NCBI GenBank assembly: GCA_900751815.1
Contig: CAADST010000105.1
Span: 1 to 7,625, forward strand
Source: Bacilli bacterium
Lineage (GTDB): Bacteria; Bacillota_I; Bacilli_A; RF39; UBA660
DNA length: 7,625 nt
Direction of reading: 5' to 3'
Below, in pieces: positions 1 to 5,187 of this stretch (within the stretch, counting starts at the first letter, position 1; each line of letters starts with the position of its first letter). The position numbers and the translations under genes were made by a program. The notes below the pieces were generated by a model. It worked only from the letters and a program-made list of their open reading frames with translations, searched no databases and had not been told where the DNA came from.

Positions 1-1877
1 ATAATTTTATGGAAAGGATTTCTAGTATTACTGCAAACAATGCACTTGAGACTAGTGGGACAACATCTGTAGTAATTGGTGGAGGTTTTATTGGAGCAAC
101 ATTTATTACTCTTTTATATAGTTTATTTGGTAAAACTGGTTCAATTGTAATATTAGTTATTTTAGGTATTTTTGCAGCAGTTTTAACATTTAATGTTAAT
201 TTGTCAAATATATTTAGTAAGATATTTGGAATATTTAAACATAAGAAAAAAGAAAAGAAAGAAGTTAGTAGTGATGAAGTAATAACTACAAATAGCAATG
301 ATATTGAAGTAAAAGAAGAACCTAAGCAAGATAAAATTGTTATTACAAGTATGGATGAATTGAAACAAAAACCAATTGAACAAGAATCTTTGGAACCTAA
401 GAGGAAACAAGAAGACATTTATGAAGATGGAGCATATACTCTTCCTAAATTTAATGAGATATTTGATCCAATAAAACAAAAAAAGGTTAATTCAACTGAA
501 TTTACTAAAAGCAATAAAGAAATACTTGAGCGAGTACTTAGAGATTTTGGAGTAAATGCTAAAGTTGTGGAAATACATATCGGACCTGCAGTTACCGAAT
601 ATGAACTTACTGTTCCTGCCGGAACAAAGGTAAGTCGGATTGTTAATATTAATAAAGAAATAGCCCTAGCCTTAGCTGCGAAAGATGTTATTATTCAAGC
701 ACCAATTCCTGGCAAAAGTACTATTGGGGTAGAAATTCCTAATCCTACAATTAGTAGTGTTACTTTAAGAGAAGTATTAGAGTCTCCACAAAATTTAAAA
801 AGCGATGCGAAGATTTGTGCAGCTTTAGGTAAAGATATTATGGGTACACCAAAAGTTATGGATTTAACTAAAATGCCTCACTTACTTGTTGCGGGTTCTA
901 CTGGATCAGGTAAATCAGTATGCATTAATGGTATTATTGCATCAATCCTAATGCGTTATAAACCTAATGAAGTAAAACTTGTATTAGTTGATCCTAAAAA
1001 GGTGGAACTTACTAATTATAATGGGATTCCTCACCTACTATGTCCGGTAGTAAGCGATCCTAAAAAAGCTAGTTTAACACTGCAACAAGTAGTATCTGAA
1101 ATGGATAAAAGATTTACTTTGTTTAGTGAATGTGAAGTTAAAAATATTTCGGGATATAATGAATTAATTGAAAAAGAAAATAAAAAACACCCAGAAAAAA
1201 TGCAAGCTAAGATGCCATACATTGTCGTAATTATCGATGAACTTGCTGATTTAATGCTTGTTGCCTCTAAAGAGGTGGAAGATTCTATTACAAGAATTAC
1301 TCAACTTGCTAGAGCTGCAGGAATACATTTAATTGTTGCAACCCAAAGACCATCAACAGATGTTATAACAGGTTTAATTAAAAATAATATTCCATCACGT
1401 ATCTCATTCGCGGTTTCTAGTCAAATAGATTCGCGGACTATACTTGATCAACCAGGAGCTGAAAAATTACTTGGTAAAGGTGATATGCTATATTTTCCTA
1501 TGGGTGATAGTGCTCCAACTAGAATTCAAGGTTGTTTTATCAATGATGATGAAATAAAAAGATTGATTGATTATTGTAAAAGTCAAGCAACTGTCAAGTA
1601 TAATGAAGAATTTGAAAATGTTAGCACTAATACTTCTAGTGGTTCAACTAATTCTTATGCGGGAGAAGACGATGCCGCTTATAATGAAGTTGTGGAATTT
1701 GCAATTCAAACAGGAAAAATCAGTGCTTCCTTAATTCAAAGAAGATTTAGATTTGGTTATAATAGAGCTGCAAGACTTATGGATTTACTGGAATCTCGTG
1801 GTATTGTTGGTCCACAAAATGGATCAAAGCCAAGAGAAGTTTTAGTCAAATTAGAGAAAAATGATGAAGAAGAATAA
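1..1877 (+). CDS. ftsK: DNA translocase FtsK/SpoIIIE, 5'-truncated by the window edge
   Basis: Hexameric, ATP-driven, membrane-anchored double-stranded DNA pump that clears chromosomes from the division septum. Residues below are numbered from the Met at position 9. That Met is probably internal: the frame stays open back to base 1 and only the last membrane segments (about residues 18-60) remain, whereas family members of about 790 aa have four. A charged linker (about 75-140) follows. The motor has Walker A GSTGSGKS (296-303, K302), Walker B VVIIDELADL (D410, E411), and the family block ATQRPSTDVITGLIKNNIPSR. The C-terminal winged-helix gamma domain, which reads polar DNA signals, spans about 555-615 (GKISASLIQRRFRFGYNRAARL). 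No clear terminator separates it from the next gene 61 bases downstream. Family certain; FtsK versus SpoIIIE role cannot be told apart here. Confidence 0.96.
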   Translation, partial: NFMERISSITANNALETSGTTSVVIGGGFIGATFITLLYSLFGKTGSIVILVILGIFAAVLTFNVNLSNIFSKIFGIFKHKKKEKKEVSSDEVITTNSNDIEVKEEPKQDKIVITSMDELKQKPIEQESLEPKRKQEDIYEDGAYTLPKFNEIFDPIKQKKVNSTEFTKSNKEILERVLRDFGVNAKVVEIHIGPAVTEYELTVPAGTKVSRIVNINKEIALALAAKDVIIQAPIPGKSTIGVEIPNPTISSVTLREVLESPQNLKSDAKICAALGKDIMGTPKVMDLTKMPHLLVAGSTGSGKSVCINGIIASILMRYKPNEVKLVLVDPKKVELTNYNGIPHLLCPVVSDPKKASLTLQQVVSEMDKRFTLFSECEVKNISGYNELIEKENKKHPEKMQAKMPYIVVIIDELADLMLVASKEVEDSITRITQLARAAGIHLIVATQRPSTDVITGLIKNNIPSRISFAVSSQIDSRTILDQPGAEKLLGKGDMLYFPMGDSAPTRIQGCFINDDEIKRLIDYCKSQATVKYNEEFENVSTNTSSGSTNSYAGEDDAAYNEVVEFAIQTGKISASLIQRRFRFGYNRAARLMDLLESRGIVGPQNGSKPREVLVKLEKNDEEE

Positions 1878-1938
1878 AAAAAAGTCTATTAAATTTTTAA
1901 AATTTATGATAATATATTAATGGAAGGTAGGTTATAAA

Positions 1939-2508
1939 ATGGCTGATAAAAAAACAACAAATGAAACAAAAGAAGTAAAAAATGCAACTCAAACGATTAC
2001 TCCAAAAACAATTTACATTATTATTGGAGTGGTACTGGCAGTAATACTTATTGTGGTTTACATATATCGGGTTAATCAAGTAAGAAGAGATGAACAAATA
2101 ACTAATAGTTATTTATTAACAACCGATACAGTTAGTTTAGAAATTAAAAATTTAGATGAAGTAAGTCAAATTCTTGCTGAAGCACCTCAAAGTGGTTATT
2201 TTGTATTAATTACTTATACTGGAGATGCGGAAACTTATGCTCTTGAAGAAAGCATAAAAGGAATAATTGATGATTATAAGTTAAATGATGTATTTTATTA
2301 TTTGAATGTATTAGATATTATGGAACAAGATAATTATATTACAAGAATTAATAATGCATTTAACACTGATGAAATAGATAAAATACCAACAATTCTATAT
2401 TATCAAGATGGTGAGCTTGTATATGTAGTTGAAAGAGATGATGATAACATGATTAATGCTGGAGACTTACAAAAGTTATTAGATATATATGAATACGAAG
2501 GTCAATAG
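1939..2508 (+). CDS. Membrane-anchored thioredoxin-fold protein lacking the CXXC site
   Basis: A 189-aa protein with a Lys/Thr-rich N-terminus, one strong membrane segment (about 25-44, IYIIIGVVLAVILIVVYIY) followed by VNQVRR, so the remainder is probably extracytoplasmic or the protein is a bitopic anchor. The remainder has a thioredoxin layout: a beta strand YFVLITYT (87-94), a helix where the redox CXXC would sit but which here reads GDAETY, and a cis-proline strand KIPTILYYQDGEL (148-160). No cysteine occurs anywhere, so it cannot do thiol-disulfide exchange; a binding or chaperone-like role is inference. The start follows GGAAGGTAGG at a suitable distance. The topology mirrors the CTVC-containing protein on the other side of trmL. 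Fold assignment is moderate; function unknown. Confidence 0.8.
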   Translation: MADKKTTNETKEVKNATQTITPKTIYIIIGVVLAVILIVVYIYRVNQVRRDEQITNSYLLTTDTVSLEIKNLDEVSQILAEAPQSGYFVLITYTGDAETYALEESIKGIIDDYKLNDVFYYLNVLDIMEQDNYITRINNAFNTDEIDKIPTILYYQDGELVYVVERDDDNMINAGDLQKLLDIYEYEGQ

Positions 2509-2520
2509 AGACCTTTTTTT
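2498..2520 (+). terminator. Intrinsic terminator/attenuator overlapping a stop codon
   Basis: AAGGTC (2498-2503) pairs with GACCTT (2510-2515) around a 6-nt loop, followed by a T run to 2520. The TAG stop of the upstream gene (2506-2508) lies in the loop, so a terminating ribosome would cover the hairpin. The SD of trmL (AAGGGAG, 2521-2527) begins right after the T run, so trmL is probably expressed by partial read-through. Confidence 0.65.
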
Positions 2521-2533
2521 AAGGGAGTAAATT

Positions 2534-3052
2534 ATGATAAATGTAGTTTTATTTGAACCAGAAATTCCTCAAAATACTGGTAATATAATGCGGACTTGTG
2601 TTGCAACTAATGCCGTGTTACACTTAATTAAACCATTAGGTTTTGAAGTAGATGATAAACATTTGATTCGTAGTGGTGTTAATTATATTGATAAATTAAA
2701 ATGGTTTGTTTATGAAAATTATGAAGATTTTTTAAGTAAAAACAAAAGTGGTAAATTTTACTTTTTAACTAGATATGGGCATAAACCCCCGACAAAATTT
2801 GATTTTAGTGATAAAGATGAAAATATTTATTTAGTATTTGGCAAAGAATCTACAGGAATACCTAAGAGTATATTAAAACCACACATTGATAATTGTATTA
2901 GACTACCTATGAGTAATAATGTTAGATCTCTAAATTTATCAAATACTGTAGCTATTATGGTTTATGAAGTATTAAGACAACAAAACTACCCTAACCTATA
3001 TTTTGATGAACCACATAAAACTAAAACAGAAATTGAAGATTTTGAAGATTAA
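2534..3052 (+). CDS. trmL: tRNA (cytidine(34)/5-carboxymethylaminomethyluridine(34)-2'-O)-methyltransferase TrmL
   Basis: SPOUT-class, SAM-dependent methyltransferase that in known members 2'-O-methylates the wobble nucleotide of tRNA-Leu isoacceptors. All three SpoU/TrmH motifs are present: FEPEIPQNTGNIMRTC (7-22) with the conserved Asn and Arg, LVFGKESTGIP (100-110), and CIRLPMSNNVRSLNLSNTVAI (121-141), which forms the SAM-binding trefoil knot. The length (172 aa) suits the single-domain YibK/TrmL type rather than the longer TrmH or RlmB. The start is set by AAGGGAG at 2521-2527, six bases upstream of ATG. It ends on a hairpin shared with the convergent thioredoxin-like gene. Confidence 0.93.
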   Translation: MINVVLFEPEIPQNTGNIMRTCVATNAVLHLIKPLGFEVDDKHLIRSGVNYIDKLKWFVYENYEDFLSKNKSGKFYFLTRYGHKPPTKFDFSDKDENIYLVFGKESTGIPKSILKPHIDNCIRLPMSNNVRSLNLSNTVAIMVYEVLRQQNYPNLYFDEPHKTKTEIEDFED

Positions 3053-3079
3053 AAAAAGGAAATTAATTTTTCCTTTTTT
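3052..3079. terminator. Bidirectional intrinsic terminator between convergent genes
   Basis: AAAAAAGGAAA (3052-3062) pairs perfectly with TTTCCTTTTTT (3069-3079) around TTAATT. The A/T runs give a U tail in both directions. The hairpin overlaps the last base of the trmL stop and the stop codon (3078-3080) of the minus-strand gene, so both transcripts end here. Confidence 0.75.
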
Positions 3080-3638
3080 AAATACCAAAATTATCTAACC
3101 AATCTTCAAAAGCTGTTAATGAGTAACTACCAAAGAAACCTCCAGCTTGCTTGCCATCTTGGATAATTATCACACATGGAGTAAAGCCATAGTCATTAAT
3201 GAAATTTCCAAATGTATCAGTTACTTCTTCACCAACTCCTGCTTCATCAACAGTTGTTGTAGTTTCCATATCAAGTAATTCTACAAGTTCTTCCCAATTC
3301 GCTCCACTTCGATCAACTTCAGAAAGATCTAAATACTGAGTTATATAATTATTATTAATTTGAGCAACTTGCAATGTTGGTAATAATTCATGACATACAG
3401 TACATGTTTCACGACCTATATAAAGGACATATGTACTATCAGTATCATCAAACATATCTAGAACATCTGCAACTCCAACAGTATGCATCATTGATACATC
3501 ATAGTCATTATCTTCTTCTCTACTACAAGCATTAACAAAACCAAGAATTATTGCAACAAGAAGTAAAATCATAATTATATAACTATACATATTTAATTGT
3601 TTAAAGTTTTTTGTATAATTTCTTTCATCTTTTGCCAT
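3078..3638 (-). CDS. Membrane-anchored thioredoxin-like protein with CTVC active site
   Basis: A 186-aa protein counted from the ATG at 3636-3638. A longer reading to a GTG at 3645-3647 is possible, but the SD AGGTGG (3644-3649) overlaps that GTG and sits five bases before the ATG, so the ATG is chosen. A hydrophobic segment (about 18-36) ends in VNAC (C38), so it is either a membrane anchor or a lipoprotein signal with a long n-region. A thioredoxin domain follows: strand YVLYIGRE, redox motif CTVC (79-82), and cis-Pro strand FTPCVIIIQDGK (P154, with an extra Cys next to it). An acidic insert rich in T, E and V lies at about 115-145. It probably acts on thiols outside the membrane; its partner is unknown. 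The fold resembles small bacterial thioredoxin-like 'transport accessory' proteins. Confidence 0.85.
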   Translation of the reverse strand: MAKDERNYTKNFKQLNMYSYIIMILLLVAIILGFVNACSREEDNDYDVSMMHTVGVADVLDMFDDTDSTYVLYIGRETCTVCHELLPTLQVAQINNNYITQYLDLSEVDRSGANWEELVELLDMETTTTVDEAGVGEEVTDTFGNFINDYGFTPCVIIIQDGKQAGGFFGSYSLTAFEDWLDNFGI

Positions 3639-3656
3639 TTTTTCCACCTCGTCAAT

Positions 3657-3685
3657 ATTATTACATAATTTAATAAAATGTGCAA
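3657..3685 (-). promoter_or_regulatory. Probable promoter of the CTVC thioredoxin-like gene
   Basis: On the minus strand a weak -35 TTGCAC (3680-3685) is followed by a 17-bp spacer and -10 AATAAT (3657-3662) preceded by TGT, an extended -10. The predicted leader is short, with the SD close behind. This is a pattern match in AT-rich DNA, so only moderately certain. Confidence 0.4.
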
Positions 3686-3726
3686 CAGAAATAATGCATT
3701 AATTTATTCAAATTGCATATAATATA

Positions 3727-3752
3727 TTAGAAAGTCAAGGTTGACTTTCTAA
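3727..3752. repeat. Perfect 12-bp palindrome overlapping the promoter of the toxin locus
   Basis: TTAGAAAGTCAA (3727-3738), GG, then TTGACTTTCTAA (3741-3752). The right arm contains the -35 hexamer TTGACT of the downstream promoter, so a dimeric repressor binding here would occlude RNA polymerase. No U run follows on either strand, which argues against a terminator. Confidence 0.7.
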
Positions 3753-3769
3753 CAAAAGTGTGGTATATT
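3741..3769 (+). promoter_or_regulatory. Promoter of the RNA-repeat/toxin unit
   Basis: -35 TTGACT (3741-3746), an exact 17-bp spacer, and -10 TATATT (3764-3769) with an upstream TGG giving an extended -10. A start near 3776 would place both RNA repeats, the internal terminator and the toxin gene in one transcript. Confidence 0.75.
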
Positions 3770-3793
3770 AAATTCACATTGGAAATTATATAA

Positions 3794-3841
3794 TTGGTTG
3801 CATTGAGAAGATTAATTTCGAGGAACATATTAGTCAACCAA
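3794..3841 (+). ncRNA. RNA repeat unit 1 (candidate type III antitoxin)
   Basis: An outer stem TTGGTT (3794-3799) pairs with AACCAA (3836-3841). Inside it lies the 36-nt conserved block 3800-3835: a 10-nt one-sided bulge GCATTGAGAA, then inner stem GATTAAT (3810-3816) with ATTAGTC (3829-3835, one G-U pair) around the loop TTCGAGGAACAT. The block recurs at 3861-3896 with only two changes, both in the bulge. The promoter lies upstream; a terminator and toxin gene lie downstream. Known type III antitoxins are short repeated structured RNAs in just this position. Confidence 0.6.
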
Positions 3842-3855
3842 ATAATTTCATCGAT

Positions 3856-3901
3856 GAATAGCGTTGTGAAGATTAATTTCGAGGAACATATTAGTCTATT
3901 C
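3856..3901 (+). ncRNA. RNA repeat unit 2 (candidate type III antitoxin)
   Basis: Same conserved 36-nt block (3861-3896), differing at two bulge positions (GCGTTGTGAA). It is closed by an unrelated outer stem, GAATA (3856-3860) with TATTC (3897-3901). The different but complementary closing stem is compensatory evidence that the structure matters. The two blocks are 61 nt apart start to start. Confidence 0.6.
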
Positions 3902-3906
3902 TTGTT

Positions 3907-3937
3907 ATAGGAAACTCTATTATATAGGGTTTCCTAT
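3907..3937 (+). terminator. Internal hairpin terminator between RNA repeats and toxin gene
   Basis: ATAGGAAACTCTAT (3907-3920) pairs with ATAGGGTTTCCTAT (3924-3937), 14 bp including one G-U, around a 3-nt loop, then TTATATAT. The interrupted U tract suggests leaky termination, which in type III systems keeps the antitoxin RNA in excess over toxin mRNA. The toxin SD lies just outside the stem. Confidence 0.7.
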
Positions 3938-3946
3938 TTATATATC

Positions 3947-3952
3947 AGGAGG
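3947..3952 (+). promoter_or_regulatory. Consensus ribosome binding site of the toxin gene
   Basis: AGGAGG five bases before the ATG at 3958, the strongest SD in the window. It fixes the start and means toxin output must be limited by transcription or by the RNA antitoxin rather than by weak initiation. Confidence 0.85.
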
Positions 3953-3957
3953 TTTGT

Positions 3958-4329
3958 ATGGTAAATGGAGAGATATATAATATTGATTTTAGTGGTAATA
4001 AAGGTTCAGAAATTAATAATATTCATTTAGGCATTATATTTAAAATACCCGGAATAAATAACATGGTGTTTTGTATACCACTTACTAGTCCTAAAGTAAA
4101 GCATTTTAAAACCATTAAAGATTTTAATTCAAGAAATTATTTAGAACTCAAATATCAAAATCTTGTATATATAGACCAAACTGATTCCATTGCTTTATTA
4201 GATCAAATGCGAAGTATATCAGTTAAAAGACTACTAAATAAATATCACAAAAATACTATTTTAAATAATAAAAACATTAAATTATTAACAACAAAGGCAA
4301 CTAAATATTTAAAAAATATTTTAAAATAA
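3958..4329 (+). CDS. PemK/MazF-fold toxin, probable type III (ToxN/CptN-like) endoribonuclease
   Basis: A 123-aa, Lys/Asn/Ile-rich protein. The N-terminus GEIYNIDFSGNKGSE (4-18) matches the MazF/PemK opening strand and loop. A core strand VFCIPLTSPKVKH (37-49) carries the PLTS motif and resembles the PLSSPK-H stretch of ToxN/AbiQ proteins. LLDQMRSISVKRL (80-92) matches the DQ-R-ID--RL motif of MazF. The Arg-Pro usual after the GSE loop in MazF is replaced by His-Leu, so the catalytic set is not the classical one. It is shorter than ToxN/AbiQ (about 170 aa). No MazE-like protein ORF lies upstream; tandem structured RNA repeats and a leaky terminator do. Predicted to cleave RNA and to be held inactive by the repeat RNA. 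Fold fairly sure; type III assignment is inference, with an orphan PemK-like toxin as the alternative. Confidence 0.75.
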   Translation: MVNGEIYNIDFSGNKGSEINNIHLGIIFKIPGINNMVFCIPLTSPKVKHFKTIKDFNSRNYLELKYQNLVYIDQTDSIALLDQMRSISVKRLLNKYHKNTILNNKNIKLLTTKATKYLKNILK

Positions 4330-4339
4330 AAGAAACTAT

Positions 4340-4368
4340 AAAAACGGAGTAATTTTTACTCCGTTTTT
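4340..4368 (+). terminator. Intrinsic terminator of the toxin unit
   Basis: AAAAACGGAGTAA (4340-4352) pairs perfectly with TTACTCCGTTTTT (4356-4368) around TTT; the distal arm supplies the U tract. It closes the toxin transcript before the convergent tRNA operon. Confidence 0.85.
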
Positions 4369-4416
4369 ACTCCAAAATATATAAAAAATATAGAAAATAT
4401 GATAAATTTAACCAAT

Positions 4417-4441
4417 AAAAAACCCCGAAAATACGGGATTT
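4417..4441 (-). terminator. Intrinsic terminator of the tRNA operon
   Basis: On the minus strand AAATCCCG pairs with CGGGGTTT (plus-strand arms 4434-4441 and 4420-4427, one G-U) around a 6-nt loop and is followed by a U run. It lies 12 bases beyond the tRNA-Lys 3' end. Confidence 0.8.
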
Positions 4442-4452
4442 ATTGCTTATAA

Positions 4453-4528
4453 TGGTGGCTCGTTTGGGATTCGAACCCAAGACCCTTTGATTAAAAGTCA
4501 AATGCTCTACCTACTGAGCTAACGAACC
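4453..4528 (-). tRNA. tRNA-Lys(TTT)
   Basis: 76 nt with encoded CCA. Acceptor GGTTCGT/ACGAGCC, discriminator A, anticodon loop CTTTTAA giving UUU, and T loop TTCGAAT. Last gene of the Val-Thr-Tyr-Gln-Lys operon. Confidence 0.96.
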
Positions 4529-4546
4529 AATATATAAAAAAATAAA

Positions 4547-4622
4547 TGGCTGCCTCGGCTGGGTTCGAACCAGCGGAATGTCAGAGTCAAAGTCTGATGC
4601 CTTACCACTTGGCTACGAGGCA
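4547..4622 (-). tRNA. tRNA-Gln(TTG)
   Basis: 76 nt with encoded CCA. Acceptor TGCCTCG/CGAGGCA (the U1-A72 pair common in tRNA-Gln), discriminator G, anticodon stem TCAGA/TCTGA with loop CTTTGAC giving UUG, and T stem GCTGG/CCAGC. Confidence 0.95.
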
Positions 4623-4629
4623 ATAAAAA

Positions 4630-4713
4630 TGGTGGGGAGATGTGGATTTGAACCACAGAACCCGAAGGAACAGATTTACAGTCTGCCGCGTTTGACCACT
4701 TCGCTATCTCCCC
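4630..4713 (-). tRNA. tRNA-Tyr(GTA)
   Basis: 84 nt with encoded CCA. Acceptor GGGGAGA/TCTCCCC, discriminator A, anticodon loop CTGTAAA giving GUA. The long variable arm (CCTTCGGG type) is expected for a bacterial class II tRNA-Tyr. Confidence 0.96.
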
Positions 4714-4716
4714 AAA

Positions 4717-5026
4717 TGGTGCCGACAGAGAGAGTCGAACTCCCAACCTACTGATTCATACTACTATAGTTTTCACTACCACTTAATGTGTTTGTAGTCT
4801 GGACTTTCTCTTAACCATATTCATAAGAACTTAGGTTCATCGTATAAAGTCTCTACACTCGGTATCAACCTAGCTCGGGATTGACATATAAACTATTGTT
4901 TACTTAGTTTTCCCCGAATTAGCGATGTCCACCTTAATTGTTTCCAACTAAGGGTGCAAGATAGTTCAAGTGACTAATCGTCTCTATCCCACAAGTCAGT
5001 TGCGCTGCCAGTTACGCTATGTCGGC
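4717..5026 (-). tRNA. tRNA-Thr(TGT) interrupted by a group I intron
   Basis: The 5' exon (5026-4991, 36 nt) and 3' exon (4756-4717, 40 nt with CCA) join to a standard 76-nt tRNA. Acceptor GCCGACA/TGTCGGC, discriminator A, D stem GCGT/GCGC, anticodon stem ACTGA/TCAGT with loop CTTGT^AA giving UGU, and T stem GGGAG/CTCTC. The interruption falls between anticodon base 36 and base 37. The exon body (GCCGAC start, ACTGACTTGTAATCAGT once joined) is typical of Bacilli tRNA-Thr. It lies between tRNA-Val and tRNA-Tyr in the operon, so the cell needs splicing for this isoacceptor unless another gene copy exists. Confidence 0.9.
4757..4990 (-). ncRNA. Group I self-splicing intron (IC3-like) in the tRNA-Thr anticodon loop
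   Basis: 234 nt with no ORF. The 5' exon ends in U and the intron ends in G, as group I splicing requires. Core elements in RNA order: P element AATTCGGGGAAAACTAAG (4920-4903), Q element TCAATCCCGAGCTAGG (4884-4869) giving P4 TCGGG/CCCGA, R element GTGTAGAGACTTTATACG (4858-4841), and S element AAGAGAAAGTCC (4812-4801). P7 forms from GACTTT with AAAGTC, and AACC/GGTT gives P8. These closely resemble the cyanobacterial tRNA-Leu intron core (AGAGACUC ... AAGAGAGAGUCC). Exon TGACT can pair with intron AGTCA (4975-4971) as part of P1, but the exact splice-site U-G pair is not cleanly resolved. Confidence 0.85.
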
Positions 5027-5039
5027 GTATAAAATAAAA

Positions 5040-5116
5040 TGGTGGGCGCTATAGGACTCGAACCTATGACCCCCTGCTTGTAAGGCAGGTGCTCTAACCA
5101 ACTGAGCTAAGCGCCC
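5040..5116 (-). tRNA. tRNA-Val(TAC)
   Basis: 77 nt with encoded CCA. Acceptor GGGCGCT/AGCGCCC, discriminator A, D arm GCTCAGTTGGTTAGAGC, anticodon loop CTTACAA giving UAC, T loop TTCGAGT. First gene of the operon, about 18 nt after the predicted start site. Confidence 0.96.
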
Positions 5117-5140
5117 AAAAACTTCCTGATGACATTTCAA

Positions 5141-5169
5141 ATTATATCAAATCATTAAGAGTTTTGCAA
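5141..5169 (-). promoter_or_regulatory. Promoter of the tRNA operon
   Basis: Minus-strand -35 TTGCAA (5164-5169), 17-bp spacer, and consensus -10 TATAAT (5141-5146), with a start near 5134. No clear terminator separates this from the Nudix gene upstream, so some read-through from that operon is also possible. Confidence 0.75.
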
Positions 5170-5187
5170 TGGTTTTTTGAACTTTTT

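Noticed and set aside
9..11. ATG at position 9 as the true start of ftsK
   Set aside because: The frame is open to base 1, no SD is visible, and three membrane segments expected upstream are missing, so this Met is most likely internal.
204..479. 91-aa minus-strand ORF inside ftsK
   Set aside because: Phe/Ile-rich shadow of the AT-rich linker of ftsK on the opposite strand, without SD or domain.
1897..2097. 66-aa minus-strand ORF overlapping the CXXC-less thioredoxin-fold gene
   Set aside because: Opposite-strand shadow of the membrane segment and start region of a well-supported gene.
3645..3647. GTG as the start of the CTVC thioredoxin-like gene
   Set aside because: The only good SD (AGGTGG) overlaps this GTG and is correctly spaced for the ATG at 3636-3638.
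3727..3752. Palindrome read as a terminator for an upstream gene
   Set aside because: No gene runs into it from the plus side, no U run follows in either direction, and its arm is the -35 box of a good promoter.
3794..3901. Repeats read as a CRISPR array
   Set aside because: Only two copies, each with an internal hairpin and unit-specific closing stems; spacer of about 25 nt and no cas genes.
4519..4746. 75-aa minus-strand ORF
   Set aside because: It lies entirely across the tRNA-Gln and tRNA-Tyr genes and part of tRNA-Thr; an artefact of tRNA sequence.
4717..5026. Two broken tRNA halves (pseudogene) instead of an intron-containing gene
   Set aside because: Both halves are intact, join to a perfect tRNA-Thr, and the intervening 234 nt carry the group I P, Q, R and S elements and a terminal G.
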